From NCBI GenBank assembly GCA_021821305.1, contig JAKACP010000001.1, forward strand, positions 744,001 to 808,000: 64,000 bases of DNA, written 5' to 3'. The notes under the pieces are model-generated. The model did no database searches. It was not told where the DNA came from and worked only from the letters and a program-made list of their open reading frames with translations. This document shows positions 48,720 to 57,210 of the stretch, piece after piece. The first letter of the stretch is position 1. The number at the start of each line of letters is the position of its first letter. Source of the DNA: a bacterium (lineage in GTDB: Bacteria > Patescibacteria > Paceibacteria > Moranbacterales > UBA1568). Made by a program: the position numbers and the translations under genes.

Positions 48720-49325
48720 TCATTTCTTGAGTCCCGAGATGAATCGCTTGAGCTCGGGAATACGGTTGGTGACTTCCTGGTAGGGGCCTTCCAGGAACTC
48801 GATAAGGAACCGGTCGAGCATATTGAGTCGGTAATGGAGATCCTCCGCGTCCATGAGCACGAAACGGACGTCCCGGCCGATCTCCGCCTCGAGCTTGGCT
48901 ATCACTCCTTGGAGCTTGGACCGATGGGCGTTGTTTATGACGAGTATCATGTCCGCCTTGCTCTTCGGATGGTTCAGGAACAGGCCGCTCACGAGAATCA
49001 GCTTGACCTCGCCGACCATGCGGAGCTTCTGGAACATCTGGCTGGGCACGTTCACGTTCGACTTGGACACGAGGCTCTTCAATTCGGGAAAGAACGGGAA
49101 CGTCGGATGCATCTGGTATCGTTTCACGCGCTTCCGCGAGGATTCCTTCACGAAGCCCATTTTTTTCAGGCGCATGAGCTCGCGCGACACCTCGGGTCGT
49201 GGGAGGAGCGTCTTTTCGGCGACATCGGCGGAGGAATACTCGACCTCCGGATTGAGGATGAAGAAGCGGATGAGCCGGGCGCGGGACTTTGATCCGAACA
49301 GCGACTCGAAGATGGCGAATGACAT
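48720..49325 (-). CDS. Winged-helix protein with nucleotidyltransferase-like C-terminal domain
   Basis: A 201-residue protein. Residues 1-75 form a winged helix (SKSRARLIRFFILNPEVEYSSADVAEKT, then RPEVSRELMRLKKMGFV). Residues 100-201 have an alternating pattern with KADMILVINNAHRSKLQGV and RDVRFVLMDAEDLHYR, reminiscent of a minimal nucleotidyltransferase fold without a clear catalytic triad. Such fusions occur widely in Patescibacteria and often act as small regulators; I cannot name the target. The start at 49325 was chosen because the open frame upstream of it lacks protein character and overlaps the divergent promoter. Confidence 0.7.
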   Translation of the reverse strand: MSFAIFESLFGSKSRARLIRFFILNPEVEYSSADVAEKTLLPRPEVSRELMRLKKMGFVKESSRKRVKRYQMHPTFPFFPELKSLVSKSNVNVPSQMFQKLRMVGEVKLILVSGLFLNHPKSKADMILVINNAHRSKLQGVIAKLEAEIGRDVRFVLMDAEDLHYRLNMLDRFLIEFLEGPYQEVTNRIPELKRFISGLKK

Positions 49326-49431
49326 ATGCGGAAGACCTATAAGAAAATCCACCTCCTCCCCCACTCTACTCAACACGCGGAGAAAAGTCAAAGCGGAGCC
49401 AAAAAACGCCGTGATTCCCCTGTGGAAAATG

Positions 49432-49440
49432 TGGTATAAT
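49432..49440 (+). promoter_or_regulatory. Extended -10 promoter of the 49453 gene
   Basis: TGGTATAAT with the -10 hexamer at 49435-49440, 12 bp before the ATG at 49453, so the leader should be about five bases. Confidence 0.7.
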
Positions 49441-49452
49441 GGAAAAAACGGT

Positions 49453-51828
49453 ATGCCCCAACGGAAAAACGGGAAAGTCGAGCCGCAGAAGATGATAGAG
49501 GTGCGCGCCGCGGACATTTTTGTCGCGAGAAACCGGTCCGCCGAACCCTATATCAAATCGTTCATAGCGGCGCCGGAAAACCTCGCCCAGGAAGGTCTCG
49601 GTACGATCGTGGGCGTCTTTTCCGTGTCCGATCGGTCGGAATCGTCCGCCTATGTGGTGAACGCCCTCGCCTCGGTAGCGAAGAAGGAATATTTCGCGAA
49701 TCCGCGCCGCGGGTCGCTCGAGAGCTTCGAGGCGACGCTCCACAAGATGAACGTGACGCTCGCCGAACTCGTGAAGAACGGCCAGACGGAATGGATCGGA
49801 AATCTCCACGGGGCGATCGCGGTCGTCGAGAAGCACACCCTCCACTTCTCGGTCACCGGAGAAGGCGCCATACTCCTCTTCCGCGGCGGCACGCTCTCCG
49901 ATATCGGCGAAGGACTCGCTTCCGAAGAGGCCAAGCTTCACCCCCTCAAGACGTTCGTCGAGATCTCGAGCGGCCGGCTCGCCGCGGAAGACTACATACT
50001 CCTCTCCTCGCCGGAACTGTTCGCGCTCTTCGAACCAGGCGAGCTCGAACGGAGCGCCCGGCGTATCGGGATAGGAAGGAAGTTCTCGCAGTTTCTCGAG
50101 ACCGCCATGGTAAACGAGCTCAAGACCGGGGCCGTCGTGATACTCGATGTCTTCGAGAAACTCGTCGAATCGGTCCCGGAGCGGAAATCGGCGCGACGAC
50201 ACCAAGCGAAACCCCGCGTCGTGAACGCATGGAGCGCGCAGGCATTCGAGGAAAAAAGGAACGAGAATTCCTCCTATTTCCGCGAAGAAATCCCGGAAGA
50301 GGCGATGTCGGTCGAACCCCCCGCCCCGACGGAAGATACCCGCTTCGGCGAAATCTACGTCCGAGGGGAAGCATCCGGCAAACACGACGAGCATCCGACC
50401 ATCACCAAATGCCGCTGGATCCTCGAGGATCTGCTGTCCCGATACGAGGCCGCGAAAGTCAGGGCGAAGGAACGCCTGAGACGACAGGCCGAATCGATAT
50501 CCGCCTCCGTTTCCGAAAACGTCTCTTCTTCGCTTTCGAAAATGAAGGCGGCGGCGCCATCCCTTCGGAAACCCGCGGACTCAGCTCCCGCCCAGGAAGC
50601 GGAACGGGAAACGCCTCCCGAAGAGGAGCCGTCACCCGAGCGGGCCGCGCCCGCGGCAAGCCGACTCCGTCTCCCCGAGCTTCCCCGCATCACCCTACCG
50701 AAGATTTCCGTCCCCGCCCTTCCGAAAGTCGATACCTCGCGATACGCGGAAATCTCGAGACGGCATGCCGGCCGCATCGGCGGAAACATCGCCCGGTTCG
50801 CCAGGATCGCCTCTGCCGATTTCATCCTCCCGGGACTGCGCGGGCTGGGCTCCTCGATCCGCGCCGCGGCCGCTTTCCTGAAGCGGCGGTTCCTCGCGCT
50901 CTCCCCGAAACGACAGCTGCTCGTCGCGAGCGGCGCGACCTTCGCGCTCACGATCGGCATCATCGTCATGTGGAATTGGGGTGCCGAAGAGAACGCGGAA
51001 TCTGTCCCGGTCGTGGTCACCGAAGCTCCGGCGCCGGCATTCCCCCCGGAAAACGAAAAAAGCGCCGTACTCGCTTCGCCCGAGGCGGTCACCGGAACAC
51101 CCGAAAACATGATCACGCCTGTCTTCCTCAATGGCCGCCTTTTCCTCGTCGCCGAGCGGACACTCGTCGATGCCCAGGACGGGACGTCCTATCCGTCGCC
51201 CTCCGAGAGCAGGGTCCGCTACGCGGCTGGCATGGACGATCTCAATCTCATTTTCCTCTCCCTGGAAAACGGCGAGCTCTACTCCTTCGCGCCCGCGAAC
51301 CGCTCCTTCGTGAAGAACGCGATTCCGCTTCCCGCGGGATTCAGGACGGCCGGCATCGGATCCTTCCTCACCTACCTCTACTTCCTCGAGGACGAGACGG
51401 GCAACGTGTACCGATACCCGCGCGCCGAGGGCGGTTTCGGCGAAGGCCTGCTCTGGACGCGCGAGGCCATGCCCGGTGACACGACGGCGATAGCCGTCAG
51501 CGAGGCGATCTATGGCACCACCGGTTCCTCCGTCTCCGCATTCCTCCGGGGACGGCCATCCGCCGGGTTTTCTCCCGAGGCGCCGTCCACGCCTCTTTCC
51601 GTCACCGCGCTCTGCGCCAACCCCAATGTGCCCGGCATCGTCGCTGTCGTCGACGCTCCCGCGAAACGGATCATCGTCTTCTCGGACTCCGGCTCCATCG
51701 TGCGGCAATTCTTCAGCGAATCGTTCACGGATGCCGCCGCCTGCTCGCTGCGGGACGACGGCTCCGCGGTCGCCGTATCGACCGGACGGGGGGCGTGGAT
51801 CCTCCCCCTCGCGGAAAACGGGCAATAG
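49453..51828 (+). CDS. PP2C-like domain protein with one membrane span and an extracellular propeller-like domain
   Basis: A 791-residue protein in four parts. Residues 10-240 resemble a PP2C/SpoIIE-type phosphatase sheet (VGVFSVSDRSESSAYVV, NLHGAIAVVEKHTLHFSVTG, DYILLSSPELFALF), but the metal-binding aspartates are not obvious. Next is a long charged linker with a helical stretch (about 315-480), then a membrane helix near 495-515 (LVASGATFALTIGIIVMWNW). An extracellular repeat region (about 545-785) of short beta-strand units follows (PVFLNGRLFLVAERTLVDA, NGELYSFAPANRSF). It may transmit an external signal to a cytoplasmic phosphatase-like domain; inference. The start at 49453 follows an extended -10 box. 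A terminator follows. Confidence 0.75.
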   Translation: MPQRKNGKVEPQKMIEVRAADIFVARNRSAEPYIKSFIAAPENLAQEGLGTIVGVFSVSDRSESSAYVVNALASVAKKEYFANPRRGSLESFEATLHKMNVTLAELVKNGQTEWIGNLHGAIAVVEKHTLHFSVTGEGAILLFRGGTLSDIGEGLASEEAKLHPLKTFVEISSGRLAAEDYILLSSPELFALFEPGELERSARRIGIGRKFSQFLETAMVNELKTGAVVILDVFEKLVESVPERKSARRHQAKPRVVNAWSAQAFEEKRNENSSYFREEIPEEAMSVEPPAPTEDTRFGEIYVRGEASGKHDEHPTITKCRWILEDLLSRYEAAKVRAKERLRRQAESISASVSENVSSSLSKMKAAAPSLRKPADSAPAQEAERETPPEEEPSPERAAPAASRLRLPELPRITLPKISVPALPKVDTSRYAEISRRHAGRIGGNIARFARIASADFILPGLRGLGSSIRAAAAFLKRRFLALSPKRQLLVASGATFALTIGIIVMWNWGAEENAESVPVVVTEAPAPAFPPENEKSAVLASPEAVTGTPENMITPVFLNGRLFLVAERTLVDAQDGTSYPSPSESRVRYAAGMDDLNLIFLSLENGELYSFAPANRSFVKNAIPLPAGFRTAGIGSFLTYLYFLEDETGNVYRYPRAEGGFGEGLLWTREAMPGDTTAIAVSEAIYGTTGSSVSAFLRGRPSAGFSPEAPSTPLSVTALCANPNVPGIVAVVDAPAKRIIVFSDSGSIVRQFFSESFTDAAACSLRDDGSAVAVSTGRGAWILPLAENGQ

Positions 51829-51844
51829 AAACTTATTCGAAAGG

Positions 51845-51872
51845 AAAAGCCCGGCGCATGCCGGGTTTTCTT
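51845..51872 (+). terminator. Intrinsic terminator of the 49453-51828 gene
   Basis: AAAAGCCCGGC/GCCGGGTTTT around a GCAT loop, T-tracts on both strands; it lies between convergent genes. Confidence 0.9.
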
Positions 51873-51908
51873 CGTACTTTCGGAATTATATGGACTCCTC
51901 TCCCCTTC

Positions 51909-53657
51909 CTACTCCTTCGTCACGCGGAGGATCTCCTCGATGGTCGTGATACCCTGGACGGCCTTGCAGAACCCGTCCTCGGACATCTTCGACATACCGT
52001 TCTTCTTCGCCTCCGCCTCGATCACCTCCGACGTCGCGGACTGGGTCACGAGCTTGCGGATATTCGTCTCCATCGCGAGCACCTCGTAGACGCCGACCCG
52101 GCCGCGGTACCCTTCGCCGCCGCACTGATCGCAGCCGACGGGCTTGTAGAACGTGAGGTCCGTGAGCGACTTCGCGTTTCCCATGACGTTCCTGATACTC
52201 TCCTGCGACCGGAGGTACGTGAAAATCTCACCGGTGTCGACGCTCTTCTCGAGCGCCTTCGCTTCGTCCGGATCGAGGGTATAGGGTTTCTTGCATTCCT
52301 GGCAGAGCTTGCGCGCGAGCCGCTGGGCGATGATGATGTTGACCGTCGAAGCGATCAGGAACGGCTCGGCGCCCATGTCGAGCATGCGCGGAAGCGTCGC
52401 GGCGGCGCTGTTGGTATGGAGTGTCGAGAGCACGAGGTGTCCGGTCATCGCGGCGTGGAGCGCGATCTCGAGGGTCTCCTCGTCACGGATCTCGCCGACC
52501 ATGAGGATGTCCGGGTCCTGCCGGAGCAACGAGCGGAGCGCGGCCGCGAAAGTCATCCCGACCTTCGGATTGATCTGCGTCTGATTCACGCGCGGCATCC
52601 GGTATTCCACCGGATCCTCGACGGTCGAGATGTTCACCTCCGGGGTATTGAGGATATCCATGATGGTGTAGAGCGTCGTCGTCTTGCCGGAGCCCGTCGG
52701 ACCGGTGACGAGGATGATGCCGTTGGGCTTCTTGATCTCGCGGTGCACGACCTCGAGCGATTCGCCGACGAGCCCCATCTTCTCGAGCGTGAGCCCCTTC
52801 GCGGATTCGTCGAGGAGACGCATGACGATCTTTTCCCCGTCGAACACGGGCAGCATGGAGACGCGGAAGGAGATCTTGTAGTCGTCCTTCTCGATCTTGA
52901 AGCGGCCGTCCTGCGGGGAACGGTGCTCGTCGAGCTTGAGATTCGAGAGCACCTTGATGCGCGCCACGATGCCGGCCGCGGCGTCCTTGGGCAGGGTCAT
53001 AGCGTCATGAAGCACGCCGTCGATCCGGTAGCGGACGCGGACCTCCTTCTCATCGGGCTCGATGTGGATATCGGAGGCGGATTGGAGGATCGCATGTTTG
53101 AGGAGGGTGTCCACGATACGGACGACGGGCAGATCCGTCGCCATCTTCTCGAGATTGCCGTGGTCATCACCTTCCTTGGGATTCTCCGCGGTGATCTCGA
53201 GCATGTCGCCGAATTCGGCCTTGAGACTCTTCTCGTAGGATCGGAGCGTCGCTTGGATGCTTTCCCTCGTCGTGAGGCACGGGACGATCTTCAGTCCGCT
53301 CTTCTTCTTGATGAAGTCGATCGTCTGGAGATCCTCCGGGTTGAGCATGGCGACCTTGAGGTTCTGCCCCTGTTTCTCGAACGAGACGATATTGTATTTG
53401 CGGGCGATCGGCTCGGGCACGATCTGGAGGATGTCGAGCGGGACGGCCTCCTTGGTAAGGTCGACGAACGGGATGCCGAGCACGTAGGCATAGACCTTCT
53501 GGAGGCCCGCCTCATCGATCAGTTTCGATGCGAGAAGGGTTTCGCCGAGCTTCTTCTGCTGTTTCACGGCCTCCGCCGCCGCTTCCTCGAGCTTGTCCTT
53601 GGGGACGAGATTCGAGTCGAGGAGAAACAGCTTCAACTGGTCATCGGTGATTCTCAT
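51909..53657 (-). CDS. pilB: Type IV pilus assembly ATPase PilB/GspE
   Basis: A 582-residue ATPase. The N-terminal MshEN-like domain (residues 1-150) precedes the catalytic core. Walker A is VTGPTGSGKTTTLY near residue 335, the Asp box follows (STVEDPVEYRM), then Walker B (DILMVGEIRDEETLEIALHAAMTG) and the His box LSTLHTNSAAATLPRML. A tetracysteine zinc motif (LCQECKKPYTLD...CDQCGGEGYRG) near 455-515 is typical of extension ATPases. It powers pilus assembly with the PilC platform at 2.3-3.5 kb. The start at 53657 (MRITDDQLK) follows TGATATAAT upstream; no Shine-Dalgarno site. Confidence 0.95.
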   Translation of the reverse strand: MRITDDQLKLFLLDSNLVPKDKLEEAAAEAVKQQKKLGETLLASKLIDEAGLQKVYAYVLGIPFVDLTKEAVPLDILQIVPEPIARKYNIVSFEKQGQNLKVAMLNPEDLQTIDFIKKKSGLKIVPCLTTRESIQATLRSYEKSLKAEFGDMLEITAENPKEGDDHGNLEKMATDLPVVRIVDTLLKHAILQSASDIHIEPDEKEVRVRYRIDGVLHDAMTLPKDAAAGIVARIKVLSNLKLDEHRSPQDGRFKIEKDDYKISFRVSMLPVFDGEKIVMRLLDESAKGLTLEKMGLVGESLEVVHREIKKPNGIILVTGPTGSGKTTTLYTIMDILNTPEVNISTVEDPVEYRMPRVNQTQINPKVGMTFAAALRSLLRQDPDILMVGEIRDEETLEIALHAAMTGHLVLSTLHTNSAAATLPRMLDMGAEPFLIASTVNIIIAQRLARKLCQECKKPYTLDPDEAKALEKSVDTGEIFTYLRSQESIRNVMGNAKSLTDLTFYKPVGCDQCGGEGYRGRVGVYEVLAMETNIRKLVTQSATSEVIEAEAKKNGMSKMSEDGFCKAVQGITTIEEILRVTKE

Positions 53658-53703
53658 ATTTTCGGTGTGTGTTTTTCGCTTCCATCCGCGACGGTACGAT
53701 TTC

Positions 53704-53712
53704 ATTATATCA
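53704..53712 (-). promoter_or_regulatory. Extended -10 promoter of pilB
   Basis: TGATATAAT on the minus strand, about 47 bp before the ATG at 53657. Confidence 0.6.
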
Positions 53713-53726
53713 CACGTAACGGACAG

Positions 53727-53754
53727 AAAAAGACCGCCCCTGTCCGGGACGGCC
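53727..53754 (-). terminator. groEL terminator (G-U-dependent stem)
   Basis: On the minus strand GGCCGTCCC pairs with GGGGCGGTC (nine pairs, two of them G-U) around GGACA, followed by five T. On the plus strand the same stem has two A-C mismatches, so it should work only for groEL. Confidence 0.8.
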
Positions 53755-53828
53755 CTTTTTCCGAGGAGCGCGTTTTCGCCATCAGCCTCTGTCACCCTAT
53801 CGATCTGCTCACGATTCTCTGAACAGAA

Positions 53829-55478
53829 TCACATCATTCCGCCCATGTCCATGCCGCCGCCATGGGGGTGTTCCTTCTTCTCCTCGGGAAGGTCGACGAT
53901 CGCCGCCTCGGTGGTGAGGAGCAATGCCGCGACCGATACCGCGTTCTCGAGCGCGGTCCGCGTCACCTTCAAGGGATCGATGATCCCCGCCTTCACCATG
54001 TCCTCCTCGTACGTGTCATTCGAGGCGTTGTAGCCGAAATTGACGCCTTTTGCCTCGACCACCTTGGCCAGGACGACCGCCGGATCCTGTTCGCCCGCGT
54101 TCGCGGCGATCTGCCGCAACGGGTCGGAAAGGGCGCGCAGGAGCGTCTCATAGCCCGCCTTGTACTCGTGGCTCTCATATTCCTTCTTCGCGTGGGCCAA
54201 CGACACGGCCGCCGCCGCCTTGGCGAGCGCGGTCCCACCGCCGGCGACGATGCCCTCCTCGATCGCCGCGCGGGTCGCGTTCACCGCGTCCTCCATCTTA
54301 TGCTTCATGTAGGTGAGCTCGGTCTCGGTCGAAGCGCCCACACGGATCACCGCGACGCCGCCCGAGAGTTTCGCCATGCGCTTCTTGGACTTGTCACGGT
54401 CGTATTCGCTCTCCGTCCGGTCGGCCTGCGCCCGGATCTCCGCGACGCGCGCGTCGATATCCTTCTTCTTCCCCTTGCCACCGACGATGGTCGTGTCGTC
54501 CTTGGTCGCGATCACCTTGGAGGCGCGGCCGAGCTGGTCGATCGTCGCCGCCTCGAGTTTCATCCCGGTCTCCTCCGAGATCACGGTAGCGCCGGTCAGG
54601 ATCGCGATATCGCGAAGCATCGCCTTCTTGTTCTCGCCGAACTCCGGCGCCTTGACCGCGAGCACGGAGAGCACGCCGCGAAGCCGGTTCACCACGAGCG
54701 TCGCGAGCGCCTCGCCGTCCACGTCCTCGGCGATGATGACGATATCCTTCTTGCCCGACTGCGCGAGCGCGTTCAGTATCGGCACGATGTCATTGATGGC
54801 CGATATCTTCCGGTCGGTGATGAGGATGTACGGATCGTTCACCTCCGCCGTCTGCGCTTCCGCGTCGGTCATCATATACGGCGAGATATAGCCCTTGTCG
54901 AAATTCATGCCCTTCACGATCTCCTTGGAGAGACCGAGGGTATTGGACTGCTCGGTCGTCACGACGCCGTCCGATCCCACTTCATCGATCACCGACGCGA
55001 TCATCTCGCCCATCTCGCGCGACTCCGCGGATATCGTCGCGACCTGCGTGATCTCCGCCTGGGACGAGATCTTCTTCGAATTCTTGGCGAGTACCGCCGT
55101 CACTTCCCGGAGCGCGCCTTCCATGCCCCGGCGGATGCCGATCGGATTGATGCCGGTCTCGACGAACTTGAGCCCCTCGCGGATGAGCGCGGATGCCACG
55201 ACGGTCGCCGTCGTCGTCCCGTCGCCCGCGATGTCATTGGTCTTCTCGGCGACCTGTTTGATGAGCTCGGCGCCGAGGTTCTCATACTTGTCGGGCAGTT
55301 CGACTTCCTTGGCGATGGATACGCCGTCGTTGGTGATGGTCGGTCCGCCGAACGACTTGCCCAGGATCACGTTGCGCCCCTTGGGCCCGAGCGTCATCCG
55401 GACCGCGTTCGCGACCTTGTCGACTCCGATCTTGATACGCTTGCGCGCATCCTCGCTGTAGGCGATCTGTTTTGGCAT
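53829..55478 (-). CDS. groEL: Chaperonin GroEL
   Basis: A 549-residue GroEL with the full family pattern: VRMTLGPKGRNVILGKSFGGPTI near residue 28, NDIAGDGTTTATVVASAL near 82, the apical domain, VGASTETELTYMKHKMEDA near 378, and the C-terminal GGM repeat (HGGGMDMGGMM). It folds proteins as a double ring with GroES, whose gene is not next to it and must lie elsewhere if present. Control is likely by a CIRCE-type operator upstream overlapping the transcription start. No Shine-Dalgarno site is visible before the ATG. It is monocistronic with its own terminator. Confidence 0.98.
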   Translation of the reverse strand: MPKQIAYSEDARKRIKIGVDKVANAVRMTLGPKGRNVILGKSFGGPTITNDGVSIAKEVELPDKYENLGAELIKQVAEKTNDIAGDGTTTATVVASALIREGLKFVETGINPIGIRRGMEGALREVTAVLAKNSKKISSQAEITQVATISAESREMGEMIASVIDEVGSDGVVTTEQSNTLGLSKEIVKGMNFDKGYISPYMMTDAEAQTAEVNDPYILITDRKISAINDIVPILNALAQSGKKDIVIIAEDVDGEALATLVVNRLRGVLSVLAVKAPEFGENKKAMLRDIAILTGATVISEETGMKLEAATIDQLGRASKVIATKDDTTIVGGKGKKKDIDARVAEIRAQADRTESEYDRDKSKKRMAKLSGGVAVIRVGASTETELTYMKHKMEDAVNATRAAIEEGIVAGGGTALAKAAAAVSLAHAKKEYESHEYKAGYETLLRALSDPLRQIAANAGEQDPAVVLAKVVEAKGVNFGYNASNDTYEEDMVKAGIIDPLKVTRTALENAVSVAALLLTTEAAIVDLPEEKKEHPHGGGMDMGGMM

Positions 55479-55501
55479 AATATCGTGTCGTTACGTGTTA
55501 G

Positions 55502-55528
55502 TTGGCACTCTCAGTTGATGATTGCCAA
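55502..55528 (-). promoter_or_regulatory. CIRCE-like operator of groEL
   Basis: TTGGCACTC (55502-55510), nine bases, GATTGCCAA (55520-55528): an inverted repeat with 8 of 9 positions matching and the exact 9-9-9 spacing of CIRCE (TTAGCACTC-N9-GAGTGCTAA). It overlaps the predicted groEL transcription start. HrcA would be the expected repressor. Confidence 0.75.
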
Positions 55529-55531
55529 TCC

Positions 55532-55560
55532 ATTCTAGAAACTTCCTTCTCCTCTGTCAA
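55532..55560 (-). promoter_or_regulatory. groEL promoter
   Basis: TTGACA (55560-55555), 17-bp spacer, TAGAAT (55537-55532) on the minus strand. Confidence 0.85.
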
Positions 55561-55690
55561 GAAAACACAAACGGCCAGAACACAAACATCCAAAGAAAAC
55601 ACGGATTACAAACGGGATCCTGTTTGTGCTTTTGTTTTTTGTGTTTTTTTTGGCTTTTTGCGCACTGTGTTTTGTGTTTTCATTTTCAAG
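55561..55690. repeat. AACACAAA-type imperfect palindromic spacer (member 3)
   Basis: Left arm with GAAAACACAAACGG, AACACAAACATCCAAA and GAAAACACGG words; centre near GGGATCC; right arm GTTTGTGCTTTTG, TTGTGTTTT and TGTGTTTTGTGTTTTC. It shares AACACAAACATCCAAA with the spacer at 22.4 kb and TTTGGCTTTTTGCGC on the right arm. It fills the junction between ychF and groEL, starting next to the groEL -35 box. Confidence 0.85.
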
Positions 55691-55692
55691 AT

Positions 55693-56745
55693 TCATATCT
55701 TGAAAACGATGACATCCCCGTCCGCCACGACATAGTCCTTGCCTTCAAGTCGCAAGGTCCCCTCCTCGCGCGCGGCGGCCCAGGAGCCCGCGGCGATGAG
55801 CGCCTCGTAGCCGACCACCTCGGCGCGGATGAATTTCTCCTCGAAATCGCCGTGGATCGCGGCGCCGGCCTGCGGCGCGGTCGAACCCTGGCGTATCGTC
55901 CAGGCGCGCGTCTCCACCTCGCCGGTCGTGAAAAACGTCTCGAGACCGAGGAGCGAGTATGCCTCACGGATGAGTTCTCCGAGCCGCGAGACCATGCCGA
56001 GTTCCGCCGCTTCCTCGGCCGTCATCGTCCCGAGCTCCTCCTCGAGTTTGATATCGAGCCGGACATGCGGGAGGGCGGCGAGTTCCGCTGGAAGCGCGGC
56101 ATCCGTATCGCTCATATTGTAGACATAGAGGAATGGTTTCGCCGTGAGAAGCGAGAGTCCTTTCATGAATCTCCCCGACTCTTCCGCATCGCCCGAAAGC
56201 GCGACCGTATTCGCGAGCCGCCCGACCTCCAGCACGGATTCTATCTCCTCGAGCCATTTCATCTCCTGTTCGGCGCCCTTGGCCCGGGCGCGCACGTCCT
56301 TGACGGTCTTTTCCTTGCGCCGGATCACCGTCTCGAGGTCGGCCAACACGAGCTCGGTGTTCACGATATCGATGTCCTCCTTCGGATCGACACGGTTGTG
56401 GACGTGGATGATATTGCCGTTCTCGAATACGCGCACCACCTGGACGATCGCATCCACCTCGCGGATGTTCGCGAGGAACTTGTTGCCGAGACCCTCGCCC
56501 TCCGACGCGCCCTTGACCAGCCCGGCGATATCGACGAATTCGAATACGGCAGGGATGAGCTTCTTGCTCCCGGAAAGCGCGGACAATGCGGCGAGCCGCG
56601 CGTCCGGAACCTCGACGACGCCGACATTGGGCTCGATCGTGCAGAAGGGATAGTTGTTGATATCGACCTGTTTCTTGGTCAACGCCGAAAACAGGGTCGA
56701 TTTCCCCACGTTCGGAAGTCCGACGATACCGGCTTTCAGTGCCAT
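55693..56745 (-). CDS. ychF: Obg-like ATPase YchF
   Basis: A 350-residue P-loop protein of standard YchF length. G1 is GLPNVGKSTLFSALTK near residue 7, with switch-region FCTIEPNVGVVEVPD and G3 EFVDIAGLVKGASEGEG. A coiled-coil hairpin occupies about residues 130-200 and a C-terminal TGS domain contains FFTTGEVETRAWTIRQGSTA and GKDYVVADGDVIVFK. YchF prefers ATP over GTP and binds the ribosome; it acts in stress responses. The TGS end fits the family. It is followed by groEL across the palindromic spacer, and a GIY-YIG gene ends 2 bp upstream of it. Confidence 0.96.
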   Translation of the reverse strand: MALKAGIVGLPNVGKSTLFSALTKKQVDINNYPFCTIEPNVGVVEVPDARLAALSALSGSKKLIPAVFEFVDIAGLVKGASEGEGLGNKFLANIREVDAIVQVVRVFENGNIIHVHNRVDPKEDIDIVNTELVLADLETVIRRKEKTVKDVRARAKGAEQEMKWLEEIESVLEVGRLANTVALSGDAEESGRFMKGLSLLTAKPFLYVYNMSDTDAALPAELAALPHVRLDIKLEEELGTMTAEEAAELGMVSRLGELIREAYSLLGLETFFTTGEVETRAWTIRQGSTAPQAGAAIHGDFEEKFIRAEVVGYEALIAAGSWAAAREEGTLRLEGKDYVVADGDVIVFKI

Positions 56746-56747
56746 AT

Positions 56748-57002
56748 TTACCCTGTGAAATACGATTTGAGCCTATTTCTCAAAAACATCTTTCCTTTAT
56801 AACTTTTTAGATATTTTTCCCTATGGGTAGCATCCTGTTGGAACAAACATGCCTCGTAGTAAATCAGCTTCAGGGGTCTACGATCTTTAGTTGATGGAAC
56901 CAGACCCTTATTGTGCCGCTCAAATCGTAATTGCAAATCCTTAGTGTATCCTGTGTACATCTTTCCATCTTTTTTACTTAACAACACATATGTATAAAAC
57001 AT
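56748..57002 (-). CDS. Small GIY-YIG domain protein (UPF0213/YhbQ-like)
   Basis: An 84-residue single-domain GIY-YIG protein. It starts MFYTYVLLSKKDGKMYTGYT (GIY-YIG equivalents Y-V-L and Y-T-G) with conserved Arg (LQLRFERHNKG), KLIYYEA and the C-terminal REKYLKSYKG with the catalytic Glu. Such free-standing proteins may be nucleases or DNA-binding remnants of mobile elements. Its base composition is AT-rich (a hand count over 56761-56820 gives 16 G/C of 60), unlike both neighbours, which suggests recent transfer. It stops 2 bp before ychF begins on the same strand. No terminator separates them. Confidence 0.9.
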   Translation of the reverse strand: MFYTYVLLSKKDGKMYTGYTKDLQLRFERHNKGLVPSTKDRRPLKLIYYEACLFQQDATHREKYLKSYKGKMFLRNRLKSYFTG

Positions 57003-57081
57003 ATGAACAGGATTTGCAATATTTCACAGGGCAGGCAAGATATTCCCTTATTCTGCCAAAAAAAAGCCTTTCGGTCAACAA

Positions 57082-57117
57082 AAAAGAGCGGCTATCCGAA
57101 GATATCGCCGCCCTTCA
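57082..57117 (-). terminator. Second terminator after the 57211-58176 gene
   Basis: GCGGC-GATATC/GGATA-GCCGC hairpin (57092-57114 area) followed by TCTTTTTT on the minus strand. Confidence 0.75.
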
Positions 57118-57128
57118 CGATCGCGCGA

Positions 57129-57197
57129 AAAAAAAGACTGATCTTTGCCGCAGACTCTCTTGTCGAGAATATGCGGAAAAATCAGTCTGTCATGAAG
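57129..57197 (-). terminator. Terminator of the 57211-58176 gene
   Basis: AGACTGATTTTTCCGCA pairs with TGCGGCAAAGATCAGTCT (one or two mismatches) around a 19-nt loop, then eight T on the minus strand. The 208-bp interval 57003-57210 holds this and the second terminator and no gene. Confidence 0.85.
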
Positions 57198-57210
57198 CCT
57201 ACGCGAAGTG

